Source: Eurosta solidaginis (Eukaryota > Arthropoda > Insecta > Diptera > Tephritidae). From it: a stretch of DNA of 64,000 nucleotides. The stretch is taken from NCBI RefSeq assembly GCF_040869045.1, contig NC_090319.1, positions 363,461,739 to 363,525,738 on the forward strand. The letters are read 5' to 3'. Below the pieces are notes generated by a model. That model was not told the DNA's origin. It worked only from the letters and a program-made list of their open reading frames with translations, and searched no databases. Every line of letters starts with the position of its first letter. The first letter of the stretch is position 1. A program made the translations under genes and the position numbers. This document shows, one piece after another, positions 1-10,928 of the stretch.

Positions 1-13
1 CGATTAAATATAC

Positions 14-728
14 TGTAACGAATTTGCTGCAAGTCCTCTTATTTGCAATCCTCTGCTAAGTTCGAATCACTAAACTGTTGAATAAATAACTCCAATATTG
101 AATAATGGAAAAATTGCCTTTATTAAAATACTTCACAATAACACTCAAACTGTGCAACGAATAGCTTAATAACCAAACTGATAGCTCAAATGAAACTCCA
201 CTATTCAAAATAATACTGCTATTGCTCGCTAGATATCGTCTTAGTCGCAACTGTTGATCAACTCAAATCAAAACTGAATACTTCTTACTCGCCTGCACCG
301 CTTTTATAGTTTACGCTGCATACTTCTAGGCTCTTTGATTTCCAGAAGTTACTAGTTGTTTCGGCTACAAAATCGCCAGCCATAACTACGTGCACAAATT
401 ATTGCCCTCTCTTGTGACCACTGAGATAATATATATGCATGTGTTTGTGCATTGCCGCTCCGCTGCTCGTATACGTACATATGTGTAGACGCAATTATTT
501 ATTCGTTTATGTAGATACATAAAGATTGAATTATTGATGTGAATGTTTGTAGTAAACAGTCTCTCGCGCGCACATAGCCGTATAAGTAAATGCATCTGTG
601 TGTGACATCTCTCTGGGCTGCCTTATATATGTGTATACTTGATTTGATTATTAACGTAAATACTGCTTGGCATGGCCTTAGCATCGCCTTAGTGATGGGA
701 TAACTTAGGGGTGGTAATATCCGTGACA
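14..728 (-). repeat. 3' LTR of element A
   Basis: This 715-bp LTR begins TGTAACG and ends GTGACA on the plus strand, so it is TGT...ACA in either orientation. It is preceded by target-site copy ATAC. On the minus strand an AATAAA signal lies at 119-124 and a TATAAAAG box at 301-308. It matches 6648-7362 except for a few substitutions, for example near 31, 113 and 431. Confidence 0.95.
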
Positions 729-741
729 CTGCCCTCCACCT
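729..741 (-). other. Polypurine tract of element A
   Basis: On the minus strand the 13 bases AGGTGGAGGGCAG sit immediately 5' of the 3' LTR, the expected position for the plus-strand primer. Confidence 0.8.
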
Positions 742-3684
742 AAGTCTGATCGTCCCGATCAGACAAATCTCTCGATCTAAACGTTGCCAGCCTTTCCAAA
801 TGGACCACTTTCATTTTGGTTCGTGGTTTACCGATGGTTTGTATGCGGTACACTACATCGTTGATCCGTTTTACAACTTTGTATGGGCCTTCCCAATTAC
901 ACTGCAATTTCGGGGACAAACCTTTTTTACGTTGTGGGTTGTATAACAGCACCAAATCTCCTTCCTGAAAACCTTCTGAATTAATTGCTTTATCGTATCT
1001 GGCTTTCATCTTGTCACTCATAATCTTTGTTCGTTTCCTTATCAGATCATGTATTTCTCTTAGCTCTTCTTCCAAATCACTAGTGGATTTCCTGACATTT
1101 CTCTCCGCATTGGCATCTATCCCAAACTTCAAATCAGCTGCCAGTCTAAGGTCATTGCCAAAAATTACTTTTGCAGGGGTTTGGCCCGTTGTCTCATGCA
1201 CTGCTGATCGGTAAGCCATCAAGAATAATGGTATGCGGGTATCCCATTCTTTATGGTACTTGTCTACTACTTTCCTTAAGTGCTCCTCCAATGTTCTATT
1301 GAATCGTTCTACCATACCATCGGATTGAGGATGCAATGCAGTTGTCCGTGTTTTTCGAATGCCCAATGACTTACACATTTCCTGGAACACAGCTGATTCG
1401 AAATTCCTGCCTTGGTCAGAATGTTACTCCATTGGTACACCATACCTTGCAACCCATTCGTTTTTAACCACTTCTGCTACTGTTTCTGCTTCTTGGTTTG
1501 GGAGTGGGTATACCTCTGGCCATTTACTGAAATAATCCATAACCACCAGTACGTATTTGTTTCCGCGGTTACTAGTAGGAAATGGACCTGCGACATCCAT
1601 GGCGATCCTTTCAAATGGCGCACCTGAGTTATATTGCTTCATCTGGCCATGACTTCGTGTTCTGGGCCCTTTCGCTCTGCTGCAAACCTCGCAGTTCGCA
1701 ATCCACTCAGTGACCGACTGACGGCAACCAACCCAATAGAATCTCTGTTTAATCTTCTCGAGCGTCTTCGTGATTCCAAGATGACCTCCGCTTGGACCAT
1801 TATGCAGCTCGCTGAGCACGTCAGGAATCCTCTTTCTGGGAACAACTATCAGTTTATTCTTGTATTTACCATCCTCACTCTCCCATACTCGATGAAGGCA
1901 ACCGGATATCAATTCTAAACTGTTCCACTGTGCCCAATATGACTTCGCAATGGGACTCTCTGCTGACATCTCTTCTCTGTTTGGTCTTTCATTTCGTTCG
2001 AGCCCTTGCATAACACGTGACAGATCTGCATCTTCTAGCTGGCACTTTCTTAGCTGTTCCTTGTCCCATTCATCTGTACATGTTATATTCATTAGCCGGA
2101 CATCTATAATGTCTTCTTTAGCCTCGGCTTTTGAACAGTGCTTGCATTCCAAACTACATGGTCTTCGTGACATTGCATCAGCATTTCCATGGGTACTACC
2201 TTTTCGATGCTCAATGGAAAAGTCGTAGCTTTGTAGTCGCTCGATCCACCGTGCCAATTGTCCTTCCGGATTACGGAACTGCAGAAGCCATTTCAACGCT
2301 GCGTGATCTGTCCTGACACGGAATCGCTGGCCGTAGAGGTATTTGTGAAAATGTTTAATGCAGTCTACCAATGCCAACAGCTCTCTCCGCGTAACACAGT
2401 AGTTCCTCTCTGGTTTTCCAATCGAACGGCTGTAATATGCAACTACCTTCTCTTGTCCATCGACCAGTTGTGATAAAACGCCTCCTATAGCATATCCACT
2501 CGCATCTGTATCCAGAATAAATGTTGCTCCTGGAATCGGATATGCTAACATTGGGGCAGTGCACAAACGCTCCTTCAATGTTTGGAAAGCCACTTCTTGC
2601 TCCTTCTTCCATTCAAAAGCTTCGTTTTTTCTTGTAAGCTCATGGAGGCTATGGGCTACGCTGGAAAAATTTGGTACAAATCGGCGGTAATATGTGCACA
2701 GCCCAAGAAAACTTCTCAATTCATGTAGGTTCTGTGGTCTTGGCCAATCCTTTACAGCCTCTATTTTTTCGTTCGCAGTGCAGATGCCCTCTGTCGTTAC
2801 CTTGTGACCCAAATAATTGACTTCCTTTTTAAACAGCGCACACTTTTTGGGACTTAACTTCAGACCAGCGCCAGCTATTCTCTGGAAAACTTCCTCCAAG
2901 TTCTTAAGATGTTCATCAAAGTTCTTGCCCAATACGATGATGTCGTCCAGGTACACCAAGCATGTTTTCCAATGTAGTCCTTTCAGTACCTGGTCCATGA
3001 GTCTCTCAAAAGTAGCTGGTGCATTACATAGTCCAAAGGGCATTACTGTAAATTGCCAAAGGCCATCTCCGACGCTGAAGGCTGTTTTCTCTTTGTCTTC
3101 CTCCTTTACCTCCACTTGCCAGTAGCCGCTTTTCAAGTCCAGTGTGGAAAACCATTTCGTACCAGAGAGCGAGTCCAGAGTGTCGTCAATTCTTGGCAAT
3201 GGGTAGCTATCCTTTTTCGTAACGTCATTCACCTTCCGGTAGTCCACGCAAAACCTCATTTTTCCATCCTTCTTCTTTACAAGTACTACCGGTGAGCTCC
3301 AGGGACTAGCTGATGGTTCGATGACGCCGCTGTCGCTCATTTCTTGTATAATTTGACTCACAACTTGCCGCTTCGCCAGTGGAACACTACGTGGAGCTTG
3401 ACGGATCGGCCTCGCATCTCCAGTGTCAATTTGATGTTTCACAACGTTGGTGCGGCCTGGTTTAGAACCATCCTGGTCAAATATGTTCGCGTACTTTAGG
3501 AGCAGTTGTTTTGCCTTACTCTGATATGCTTCCTCTAGCCCCTGCGTCCATGCCGTGATGTCATTTGAAAGATTAGTATTACTGGCTGAAACGTGTTCCT
3601 GGAGCTGTTCACAGTTAATAACTACTTCAGCCTCTTGGCATTTTCCCAAAATAGCTCCTTTAGTCAGTTTGAGTGGTGAATTGA

Positions 3685-3866
3685 ACTCATTGAGTACTCT
3701 TACCGGAACACGTCCATCTTGTTTTGTCATAGCCAGGGTTTTTCCTACAAGTATGTTTAGTGCTGATTTGTTTGCTGCTTCGACAACCCACAATTTGTTT
3801 GTCCCACAATCCCCATCAACCTTTGCCCAGATGACTGCTTCGGATTTTGGTGGTATTTGCTGACTC
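3685..3866 (-). repeat. 182-bp direct duplication, copy 1
   Basis: Apparently identical to 4605-4786. It encodes the segment from the protease-RT linker (AVIWAKVDGDCG to RVPVRVLNE). The two copies flank the 738-bp insertion in pol. Confidence 0.95.
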
Positions 3867-3947
3867 GCTTTTTGGTTTTAATTTTAAACTTTTCATCGAG
3901 AGTTATATTTTTCAAGTGTCTGAACTAAAATTAAAACCGAGGTATCT

Positions 3948-4604
3948 TAGAAATTACTTACTTACTTACTTAATTGGCGCTTAACCGTCTAAACGGTTAT
4001 GGCCGTCCAACAAGGCGCGCCAGTCGCTCCTTCGCTCCGCAAACCGGCGCCAATTGGTCACACCAAGGGAGTTTAAATCGTTTTCCACCTGGTCCTTCCA
4101 ACGGAGTTGGGGCCGCTCTCTACCTCTGCTTCCATAGGCGGGTTCCGATAGAAACACTTTCTTGGCCGGAGCATCATCTTTCATTCGCATAACAGGGCCT
4201 AGCCAGCGCAGCCGCTGCGTTTTAATTCGCTGGACTATGTTGATGTCTGCGTATAGCTCGTACAGCTCATCATTAAATCTTCTTCGGTACTCGCCATCGC
4301 CAATGCTTAGAGGTCCATAAATCTATCGAAGAACTTTTCTCTCGAACACTCCCAAAGCCACTTCATCTGCTGTTGTCATGGTCCATGCTTCTGCCCCATA
4401 TGGCAGGACGGGTACGATAAGTGACTTGTAGAGTATGGTTTTCGTTTGCCGAGAGAGGACTTTACTTTTCAATTGCCTACCTAGTCAAAGTAGCATTTAT
4501 TGGCAAGATTGATTCTTCGCTAGATTTCAGTGCTGATGTTGTTGCTAGTGTTGATGCTGGTTCCCAAATAAACGAAGTCTTTTACTATTTCGAAATTATG
4601 GCTG
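3948..4604 (-). mobile_element. LINE fragment (family E) inside element A
   Basis: The minus strand encodes the C-terminal tail of a LINE reverse transcriptase (3981-4190: RMKDDAPAKKVFLSEP, GRERPQLRWKDQVENDL). Its 3' UTR ends in the short tandem tail (TAAG)n at 3950-3975. RTE-like elements often end in such short repeats; the clade is not certain. Related pieces occur at 53239, 55776 and 61936. The 81 bp between the tail and the 182-bp duplication (3867-3947) are not LINE-like and include a 13-bp inverted repeat rich in TTTTAATTTTA. Confidence 0.75.
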
Positions 4605-4786
4605 ACTCATTGAGTACTCTTACCGGAACACGTCCATCTTGTTTTGTCATAGCCAGGGTTTTTCCTACAAGTATGTTTAGTGCTGATTTGTTTGCTGCTT
4701 CGACAACCCACAATTTGTTTGTCCCACAATCCCCATCAACCTTTGCCCAGATGACTGCTTCGGATTTTGGTGGTATTTGCTGACTC
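4605..4786 (-). repeat. 182-bp direct duplication, copy 2
   Basis: Second copy of 3685-3866. This copy continues in frame into the protease; copy 1 continues in frame into RT. Pol was therefore continuous through a single copy before the rearrangement. Confidence 0.95.
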
Positions 4787-5255
4787 TCTTCCACCAGCAC
4801 TCGTTTACTGCTGTAGCCTCTCTCGTAGCCGAAATTAAGTGGTACATCCATGTTCTTATATCGCATCGTCTTGCTTTGCATGTCGATCTTGATGCCCTGG
4901 TCGATTAAGAAGTCCACTCCAATTATGATTTCATCAACAATCTCTGCCACTATAAAATTGTGTACTACCGTGACGTTCCCAATTGCGACTTCACATGATA
5001 CTTCTCCTAGAACCGTGCTGTCTTCTCCAGTGGCTGTACGCAATCTTGCTCCATGCAATGGTGTTATCTTCTTGTTGACTAAATCCGCTCGAATGATGGA
5101 ATGAGATGCACCCGTATCTACAGTCAGTAAACGTTCCTTTCCATCCACATGTCCTCCGACAGTAAGATTGTTTGACCTTCTTCCAATTTGTGAGATAGAG
5201 ATTATGGGGCATTCAATTGAGGGGGCCAGCTGTCGCCCCTTGCGGCTGACTCGCT

Positions 5256-6596
5256 TTAGTTTAACGATTGAGTGGACTTGGAGATTTGCTCATCTCCTTC
5301 AGCTCTGCGTTTACGGCCACCCACATTGTTGGAGCTATTCGGACCGGTGCTGCAATGTCGTGCAATATGACCTGGGTTGCCGCACTTGAAACACTTAATA
5401 ACTCCGGCATTTTTCTGTTGTGATCCCTTCAGTGCTTCCAAAATTGTGTATACCCATTCTGGCCTTTCTACTTCTACACGATGAGCCTTATATGCTGGTT
5501 TACTTAATAGGGAGGCAGTTTCCTGAGTCAATCCATGTGATACCGTTTCAGCAAATGTGAGCTTTGGGTTTGCGTATGTAGCTCGCTTCGTTTCCACGTC
5601 CCGTATGCCATTTATAAAACTCTGGATTTTTACCCTCTCGGTGTATTCCACGGGTGCGTCCGCATTCGCGAGATGAGCCAACCTTTCAACATCCGAGGCA
5701 AACTCCTGCAAAGTCTCATTCGCTCTTTGGTGACGGTTTTGCAACTCAATTTGGAATATCTGTTTCCTATGCTCGCTTCCGTAACGTCTCTCGACAGCGG
5801 CCATCAATGCTTCATAGTTGTTCCGCTCTCCTTCGGGAATCGTCTGTAGGATTTCGGCTGCTGGCCCTTTCAATGCCACGAACAGAGCTGCAACTTTATC
5901 TTCAGCATTCCAGCTGTTCGCTGCCGACGTCTTCTCAAATTGGAGCTTAAATACCTGGAATGGAACAGAACCATCAAACGTTGGGGATTTTACCTTCAGA
6001 GTAGACATTGAAGTGATTGGACGGTTCAATTGTAACTCCTGAATCCGATCCTTCAAAGCTTCTATCTCGGCATCCATTTTGTCCTCGAGCTGTACAATTT
6101 TTGTATTCTGTGCTTCTAACTGCGAAGACATTTGTGCCACCTGAAATGATAAGCGTTCCTCTTGTGCTTCCATCTTGGATGTAATCTGTGTCGACATTTC
6201 TGAAATACGCGTTTCTTGTGCTTCAATCTTTGATGTTATTTCTGACGACATTTCTGCAATACGTGTCTTCTGTTCTTCCATCTTGGATGCCAGTTGAGAT
6301 GTTATATCTGTCTTTTGCGCTTCCAGTTGAGAAGCCACTGTCGATGTTTGAGCAGATATTGCAGCCAAAATCATGTTCAATTCTGTGCTCGTAACTGTCT
6401 GCGTAACTGTCTCTTCCATTTTTGTTGTTTCCTCGCCATCAAGATGAAAGTCATACTCTTCCACGTCAATTCCTTCTACTTCCATTGCCTCTCGTAGCCG
6501 TGCCTGAAGTTCAAGTTTAACGCCGCTTGTATTCAATCCACGGCTCTCCAACTCCTTCTTTAGTTGCTGGATCTTCAATTCACTGAACTTTGCCAT
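5256..6596 (-). CDS. gag: Gag of element A: SAP domain, coiled coil, zinc knuckle
   Basis: The 446-residue ORF is intact. Residues about 3-40 look like a SAP DNA-binding helix pair (SELKIQQLKKELESRGL...GVKLELQARL). Residues about 60-195 are a long heptad-like region with repeated EAQ/KMEAQ units, probably coiled coil. A capsid-like block follows (FDGSVPFQVFKLQFEKT...FASDVERLAHLA). A CCHC zinc knuckle (CFKCGNPGHIARHC) lies near residue 400. The stop at 5256-5258 directly follows the slip-like heptamer GTTAAAC. A SAP domain in Gag is unusual and might tether the particle or pre-integration complex to DNA (inference). Confidence 0.9.
   Translation of the reverse strand: MAKFSELKIQQLKKELESRGLNTSGVKLELQARLREAMEVEGIDVEEYDFHLDGEETTKMEETVTQTVTSTELNMILAAISAQTSTVASQLEAQKTDITSQLASKMEEQKTRIAEMSSEITSKIEAQETRISEMSTQITSKMEAQEERLSFQVAQMSSQLEAQNTKIVQLEDKMDAEIEALKDRIQELQLNRPITSMSTLKVKSPTFDGSVPFQVFKLQFEKTSAANSWNAEDKVAALFVALKGPAAEILQTIPEGERNNYEALMAAVERRYGSEHRKQIFQIELQNRHQRANETLQEFASDVERLAHLANADAPVEYTERVKIQSFINGIRDVETKRATYANPKLTFAETVSHGLTQETASLLSKPAYKAHRVEVERPEWVYTILEALKGSQQKNAGVIKCFKCGNPGHIARHCSTGPNSSNNVGGRKRRAEGDEQISKSTQSLN
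5259..5265 (-). promoter_or_regulatory. Probable -1 frameshift site GTTAAAC at gag-pol junction (A)
   Basis: The heptamer lies in the X-XXY-YYZ register just before the gag stop, and pol continues in the -1 frame. GUUAAAC is the slip site known from equine arteritis virus. A GC-rich inverted pair (AGGGG/CCCCT) lies about 18 nt downstream, which is further than is optimal. Confidence 0.6.
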
Positions 6597-6633
6597 GTCC
6601 TTGTTGTCCTCTGGAATTTATTCAACAATTCCT

Positions 6634-6645
6634 CTTCTGACACCA
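6634..6645 (-). other. Primer binding site, tRNA-Leu type (A)
   Basis: Two bases inside the 5' LTR the minus strand reads TGGTGTCAGAAG. This is complementary to the 3' end of a eukaryotic tRNA-Leu (CTTCTGACACCA). Confidence 0.8.
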
Positions 6646-6647
6646 AT

Positions 6648-7362
6648 TGTAACGAATTTGCTGCAAATCCTCTTATTTGCAATCCTCTGCTAAGTTCGAA
6701 TCACTAAACTGTTGAATAAATAACTCCAATATTGAATAATGGAAAAATGGCCTTTATTAAAATACTTCACAATAACACTCAAACTGTGCAACGAATAGCT
6801 TAATAACCAAACTGATAGCTCAAATGAAACTCCACTATTCAAAATAATACTGCTATTGCTCGCTAGATATCGTCTTAGTCGCAACTGTTGATCAACTCAA
6901 ATCAAAACTGAATACTTCTTACTCGCCTGCACCGCTTTTATAGTTTACGCTGCATACTTCTAGGCTCTTTGATTTCCAGAAGTTACTAGTTGTTTCGGCT
7001 ACAAAATCGCCAGCCATAACTACGTGCACAAATTATTGCCCTCTCTTGTGACCACTGAGATAAGATATATGCATGTGTTTGTGCATTGCCGCTCCGCTGC
7101 TCGTATACGTACATATGTGTAGACGCAATTATTTATTCGTTTATGTAGATACATAAAGATTGAATTATTGATGTGAATGTTTGTAGTAAACAGTCTCTCG
7201 CGCGCACATAGCCGTATAAGTAAATGCATCTGTGTGTGACATCTCTCTGGGCTGCCTTATATATGTGTATACTTGATTTGATTATTAACGTAAATACTGC
7301 TTGGCATGGCCTTAGCATCGCCTTAGTGATGGGATAACTTAGGGGTGGTAATATCCGTGACA
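6648..7362 (-). repeat. 5' LTR of element A
   Basis: This 715-bp LTR is followed by target-site copy ATAC (7363-7366). It carries the promoter (TATAAAAG, 6935-6942 on the minus strand). It is nearly identical to 14-728. Confidence 0.95.
6935..6942 (-). promoter_or_regulatory. TATA box in 5' LTR of element A
   Basis: TATAAAAG on the minus strand, placed mid-LTR, with a G/T-rich stretch about 30 nt downstream that could hold the start site. Confidence 0.5.
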
Positions 7363-7597
7363 ATACATTTACACTCTGAGCCATGCAGGGATTAAATTGA
7401 TTGATATTTTGACATAGTTTTATTTCATATGTTAGTTCGTTGTTCTTGTCGAATTCCGATCCAACAGCTGGCCTACGAACTTTATTTCTGTTTCTTGTCT
7501 GGTACCTAGTCATAATTTTCGTTGTTGTATTTTACGCGGTCATTCAAATATTTCGGCACGTCGCCTAGTTTCATGTAAATATTGGTCATCCACGTCG

Positions 7598-8340
7598 ATG
7601 AGATTGGTCTGCCGACTGCCCGACCCAAAAATTTTGGCTGTGAAGTTCGATAATGACCTTAAGTTGAGGGTCACATTAAAATTCTCAAGCCTCTCGAGCT
7701 TAAAAGAAATACAATGGAGGAAGCTGCAAGCTTGCAATAAATCGCGTTCAAAAGTGCCACGGGATGTTTTACATATGTCGCCAGAACCCCATATACACAA
7801 GTGAGGCGGGAATACTCCACATAAAGAAATTAAATGCTGAATAAAAAGTTTTTGTAAAATACCTAGAAACTCCCAGCAGCGTAAGTAGTCATCTCCACAA
7901 GCAATGTGAAGAAATCCGGCTTAAAAACTCAGCCGTTTGAAGCTAATAACCATAAACAGGCTATCAGCCTCATTCATGATGAGTCGGGAAAGTCATATGC
8001 CAATAAATATCCGGCGAACCCCATTCTTAGAGTCCAATGAACGAGCGTCACTGGCACAACTTCGATCTGGATACTGTAGTAGGCTACACTTATACTTATC
8101 CATGATCAACACCGACTTACGAAATGTATGTATGTATGTCCTGGCTGTAATGAGTATTCACATGATGCTTTTAATTACAATGTGGAACCAACGCCTCTGA
8201 CACCCATGTCTCATTGCTCCAACTGTGTTGAAACTGCTAGTTTCCTTGGACTTCCGTTACAGGATATCGATAACAATTCGTGAGCGGTTGCACTTATTGG
8301 ATGGGGTGAAGCACTGTAACAAGAAGAATAAGAAGAGGAT
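7598..8340 (+). mobile_element. Decayed fragment of LINE family C (3' part)
   Basis: Pieces of translation match the LINE at 37957-41930: PKILAVKFDNDLKLR, WRKLQACNKSRS, then SPEPHIHK. Further on come TWISTED remnants of the C-terminal region, and the 3' UTR (cttccgtta..gatatcgata, ttggatggggtgaagcactg) ends in a degraded CAA-type tail near 8330. There are many frameshifts. The 235 bp before it (7363-7597) show nothing I recognise. Confidence 0.65.
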
Positions 8341-9219
8341 AAACTCCAAGTGGAATACGAAATTGAGAATATAATCGATTTTTATGTAACTTCCTTTAAA
8401 GCTAGAGACTTGAAATTTTAAACATGTTTAAGAGGCTAAAGGAAATGAAATAGCTCCACTAGGGGTGCACGGATCGTACGAAAAGGGGAATCGTGCATCA
8501 GAATTTATACAAGGTTTCAGTTCCGTAACTACCCAATAAACCTCTGGGGTTCTCGGGTAGATAACTATCATACTTCCCAAATCTCAGGCGTTGTTTCTCA
8601 ACATTGGCTGAACTTGAAAATCACTGCGTTCTCAACAGGGAAATCCCAAGTTGAGAAACATATAGTTCTCACCTTATACTCAAGTTAGATTCTACGATTG
8701 GACTCAAATGTAAGATTCCAACAGTATTTTCATGGAAATAAAAAAGCGTCTATAAATTATTTTTAACGCTTCGTAAACGCTGAACTATAAATTTCTCAAA
8801 ATTTCTTAAAGGTTGCAGAATAATTTCAGAACAATATTGGAAATCAACTTGATAACTCTAAATTTTATAAAATTTCTCAGAGGTTGGTTAATTATTGGAG
8901 CGATATGTTTGATATCAATATAAAATATAGTTATTATCGAAGGCCAGTGAAGTATTTTCTCGAGGTTTGTTGGGAATTGGTAAAAGTTTTTACGTCCTTA
9001 TTGCTTGCCGAACACGCCCAGAATTTGTTATTGGATTTACCGAAAGAAGCGATGTTGAGAAAATGGGTATAGTTTTAGACAAATTTCGCTCATTTTCATT
9101 ACCAATATATTCTTAATTCAGATAAAGATAAGATAAGATAAGATGAAAAAAGTTTGGTGTCCGAACAAATTCTTCTGTTAACATTGAAAAAAGAATCAGT
9201 AAAATTTAAACAGACAAGT
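8341..9219. other. Non-coding stretch, no gene seen
   Basis: AT-rich sequence without a convincing ORF. It contains a short GATAA microsatellite (9121-9144). Confidence 0.6.
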
Positions 9220-10928
9220 AAGGAAAGCTAAGTTCGGGTGTAACCGAACGTTACATACTCAGCTGAGAGCTTTAGACATAAAATAAGAGGCGAAATAACC
9301 ATGTAGGAAAGTGAACCTAGGGTAACATTGGAATGTGTTTGTATGACATGGGTATCAAATGAAAGGTGTTAATGAGTATTTTAAAATAGAGTTGGCCTTA
9401 GTTCTATATGTGGACGCATTTCGAGCTGTCGCAATAAAGGTGGACCAGGGGTGACTATAATCTGTTTGTACGATATGGGTATCAAATGAAAGGTGTTAAT
9501 TAGAGTTGGGTCGTTTCGTTCTGAACTTGTTCAATTGACCGGATCTCTCAATTGAACAAGTGAACTAGATCTTCGATTTCGGTTCTATTTGTTCTTTTCG
9601 TTCTTTCTCCCTTCTCGTTCGCGAACATTGTAAATTCATACATACATACGTAGAAATTCCGTGAGGACGAATGTTGATAATGCCACTTACACTAAAGATA
9701 TGTGTGGACAATTTATGAAAAACATCTTTTGTAAGAAACTAATTATTACAAAGCCTTGCTGCATACACACTCCCATCTATATTTGTTGACTATTTTCGTG
9801 GGTGTGAGCAGCAGTGAACAAATTTGCTTGAAAAAAAGGAACTGATGAACAAAAAGAACAACTTGTTCGGTCACCAGAAAAATAACGAAAGAACCGAATC
9901 TCTGAAATGAACGAAAAAGCACAACTCTAGTGTTAATAAGTATTTTAAAAGGGAGTAGCCCTAAGTTGTATATGTGAAGGCGTTTTCGAGATATCGACCA
10001 AAATGTGGACCAGGGTGACCCAGAATATCATCTGTCTTTAGTAAAGATATGTCGATTTTTGCTCAATTTATCGTGTTAACGGCAGAGCGGAAGGACAGAC
10101 GGTCGACTGTGTATAAAAACTGGGCGTGGCTTCAACCTATTTCGCCCATTTTCACAGAAAACAGTTATCGTCATAGAAGATATGCCCTTACCAAATTTCA
10201 CAAGGATTGGTAATCGAATTTCGAAATTTTCTTTTTTTGTATTTTGTTGCACCATATCATTACTGGAGTTGAGTGTTGACATAATTTACTTATATACTGT
10301 AAAGATATTAAATTTTTTGTTAAAATTTGACTTTTAAAATTTTTTTTTTTAAAGTGGGTGTGTTCGTCATCCGATTTTGCTAATTTTTATTTACCACATA
10401 TATAGTAATAGGAGTAACGTTCCTGCCAAATTTCATCATGATATCTTCAACGACTGCCAAATTACAGCTTGCAAAACTTTTAAATTACCTTCTTTCAAAA
10501 GTGGGCGGTGCCACTCCCATTGTCAAAAATTTTACTAATTTTCTATTTTGCGTCATAAGGTCAACGCACCTACCAAGTTTCATCGCTTTAGCCGTCTGTG
10601 GTAATGAATTATCGCACTTTTTCGGTTTTTCGAAATTTCCGATATCAAAAAAGTGGGCGTGGTTATTGTCCGATTTCGTTCATTTTAAATAGCGATCTGA
10701 GATGAGTGACCAGGAACCTACATACCAAATTTCATTAAGATACCTCAAAATTTACTCAAGTTATCGTGTTAGACAGACGGACATGGCTAAATGAATTTCT
10801 TTTTTCGCCCAGATAATTTTGATATATAGAAGTCTATATCTATCTCGATTAGTTTATGCCGTTACGGGGTACCGTTATGCGAACAAAGTTAATATACTCT
10901 GTGAGCTCTGCTCAGCTGAGTATAAAAA
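9220..10928 (-). repeat. Hairpin-ended repeat, copy a (CAGCTGAG subfamily)
   Basis: A non-coding repeat in reverse orientation to copies c and d. One end has the stem-loop TTCGGGTGTAACCGAA. The other (10893-10924) has a hairpin with arms TATACTC/GAGTATA. The interior is AT-rich with recurring GTGGGCGG(T/C)GCCAC-like blocks. It is interrupted by a hAT-like MITE at 9501-9929. Copies b, c, d and e are at 11873, 14963, 19985 and 34697. Confidence 0.8.
9501..9929. mobile_element. hAT-like MITE nested in repeat copy a
   Basis: The 429-bp insert has imperfect terminal inverted repeats (left TAGAGTTGGGTCGTTTCGTT, right reverse complement TAGAGTTGTGCTTTTTCGTT) and an exact 8-bp duplication GTGTTAAT (9493-9500, 9930-9937). 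Within copy a, the uninterrupted sequence at 9367-9385 shows the empty-site form. It has no coding capacity. Confidence 0.9.

Larger units (their letters stand above)
740..5265 (-). pseudogene. pol: Broken pol of element A (protease, RT, RNase H, integrase)
   Basis: The protease is visible in 4585-5148 (active site DTGA, flap-side IIIGVDFL). RT with the catalytic YLDD box, RNase H (DTDASG) and the HHCC/DDE integrase run through 1424-3793 and 740-1390. Two lesions break the frame. One is an in-frame TAA at 1424-1426 inside the integrase catalytic core; the same frame resumes directly after it. The other is a 738-bp insertion (3867-4604) between protease and RT, with a 182-bp piece of pol present on both sides. 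Upstream the frame is open up to the gag stop and lies -1 to gag. The integrase C-terminal part (KVVHLERL) ends at 740. This copy cannot make full Pol without help from another copy. Confidence 0.9.
14..7362 (-). mobile_element. Full-length Ty3/gypsy LTR retrotransposon (element A)
   Basis: Two 715-bp LTRs bound the element, which is flanked by the 4-bp duplication ATAC (10-13 and 7363-7366). All coding is on the minus strand, in the order gag, protease, RT, RNase H, integrase; no env is seen. The tRNA-Leu-type primer site and the purine tract lie at the expected places. By eye the LTRs differ at only about three positions, which suggests a recent insertion, yet pol is broken by one stop codon and a 738-bp insertion. 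A gag with a SAP domain and a 4-bp duplication fit an Osvaldo/CsRn1-like gypsy lineage, but the clade is inferred from motif style only. Confidence 0.95.

Noticed and set aside
56..595. Short reverse ORFs in the LTRs of element A
   Set aside because: LTR sequence, repeated at 6690-7229; no coding role expected.
9121..9144. GATA repeat as a GATA-factor enhancer
   Set aside because: Only four units, in a transposon-dense region; no gene nearby.
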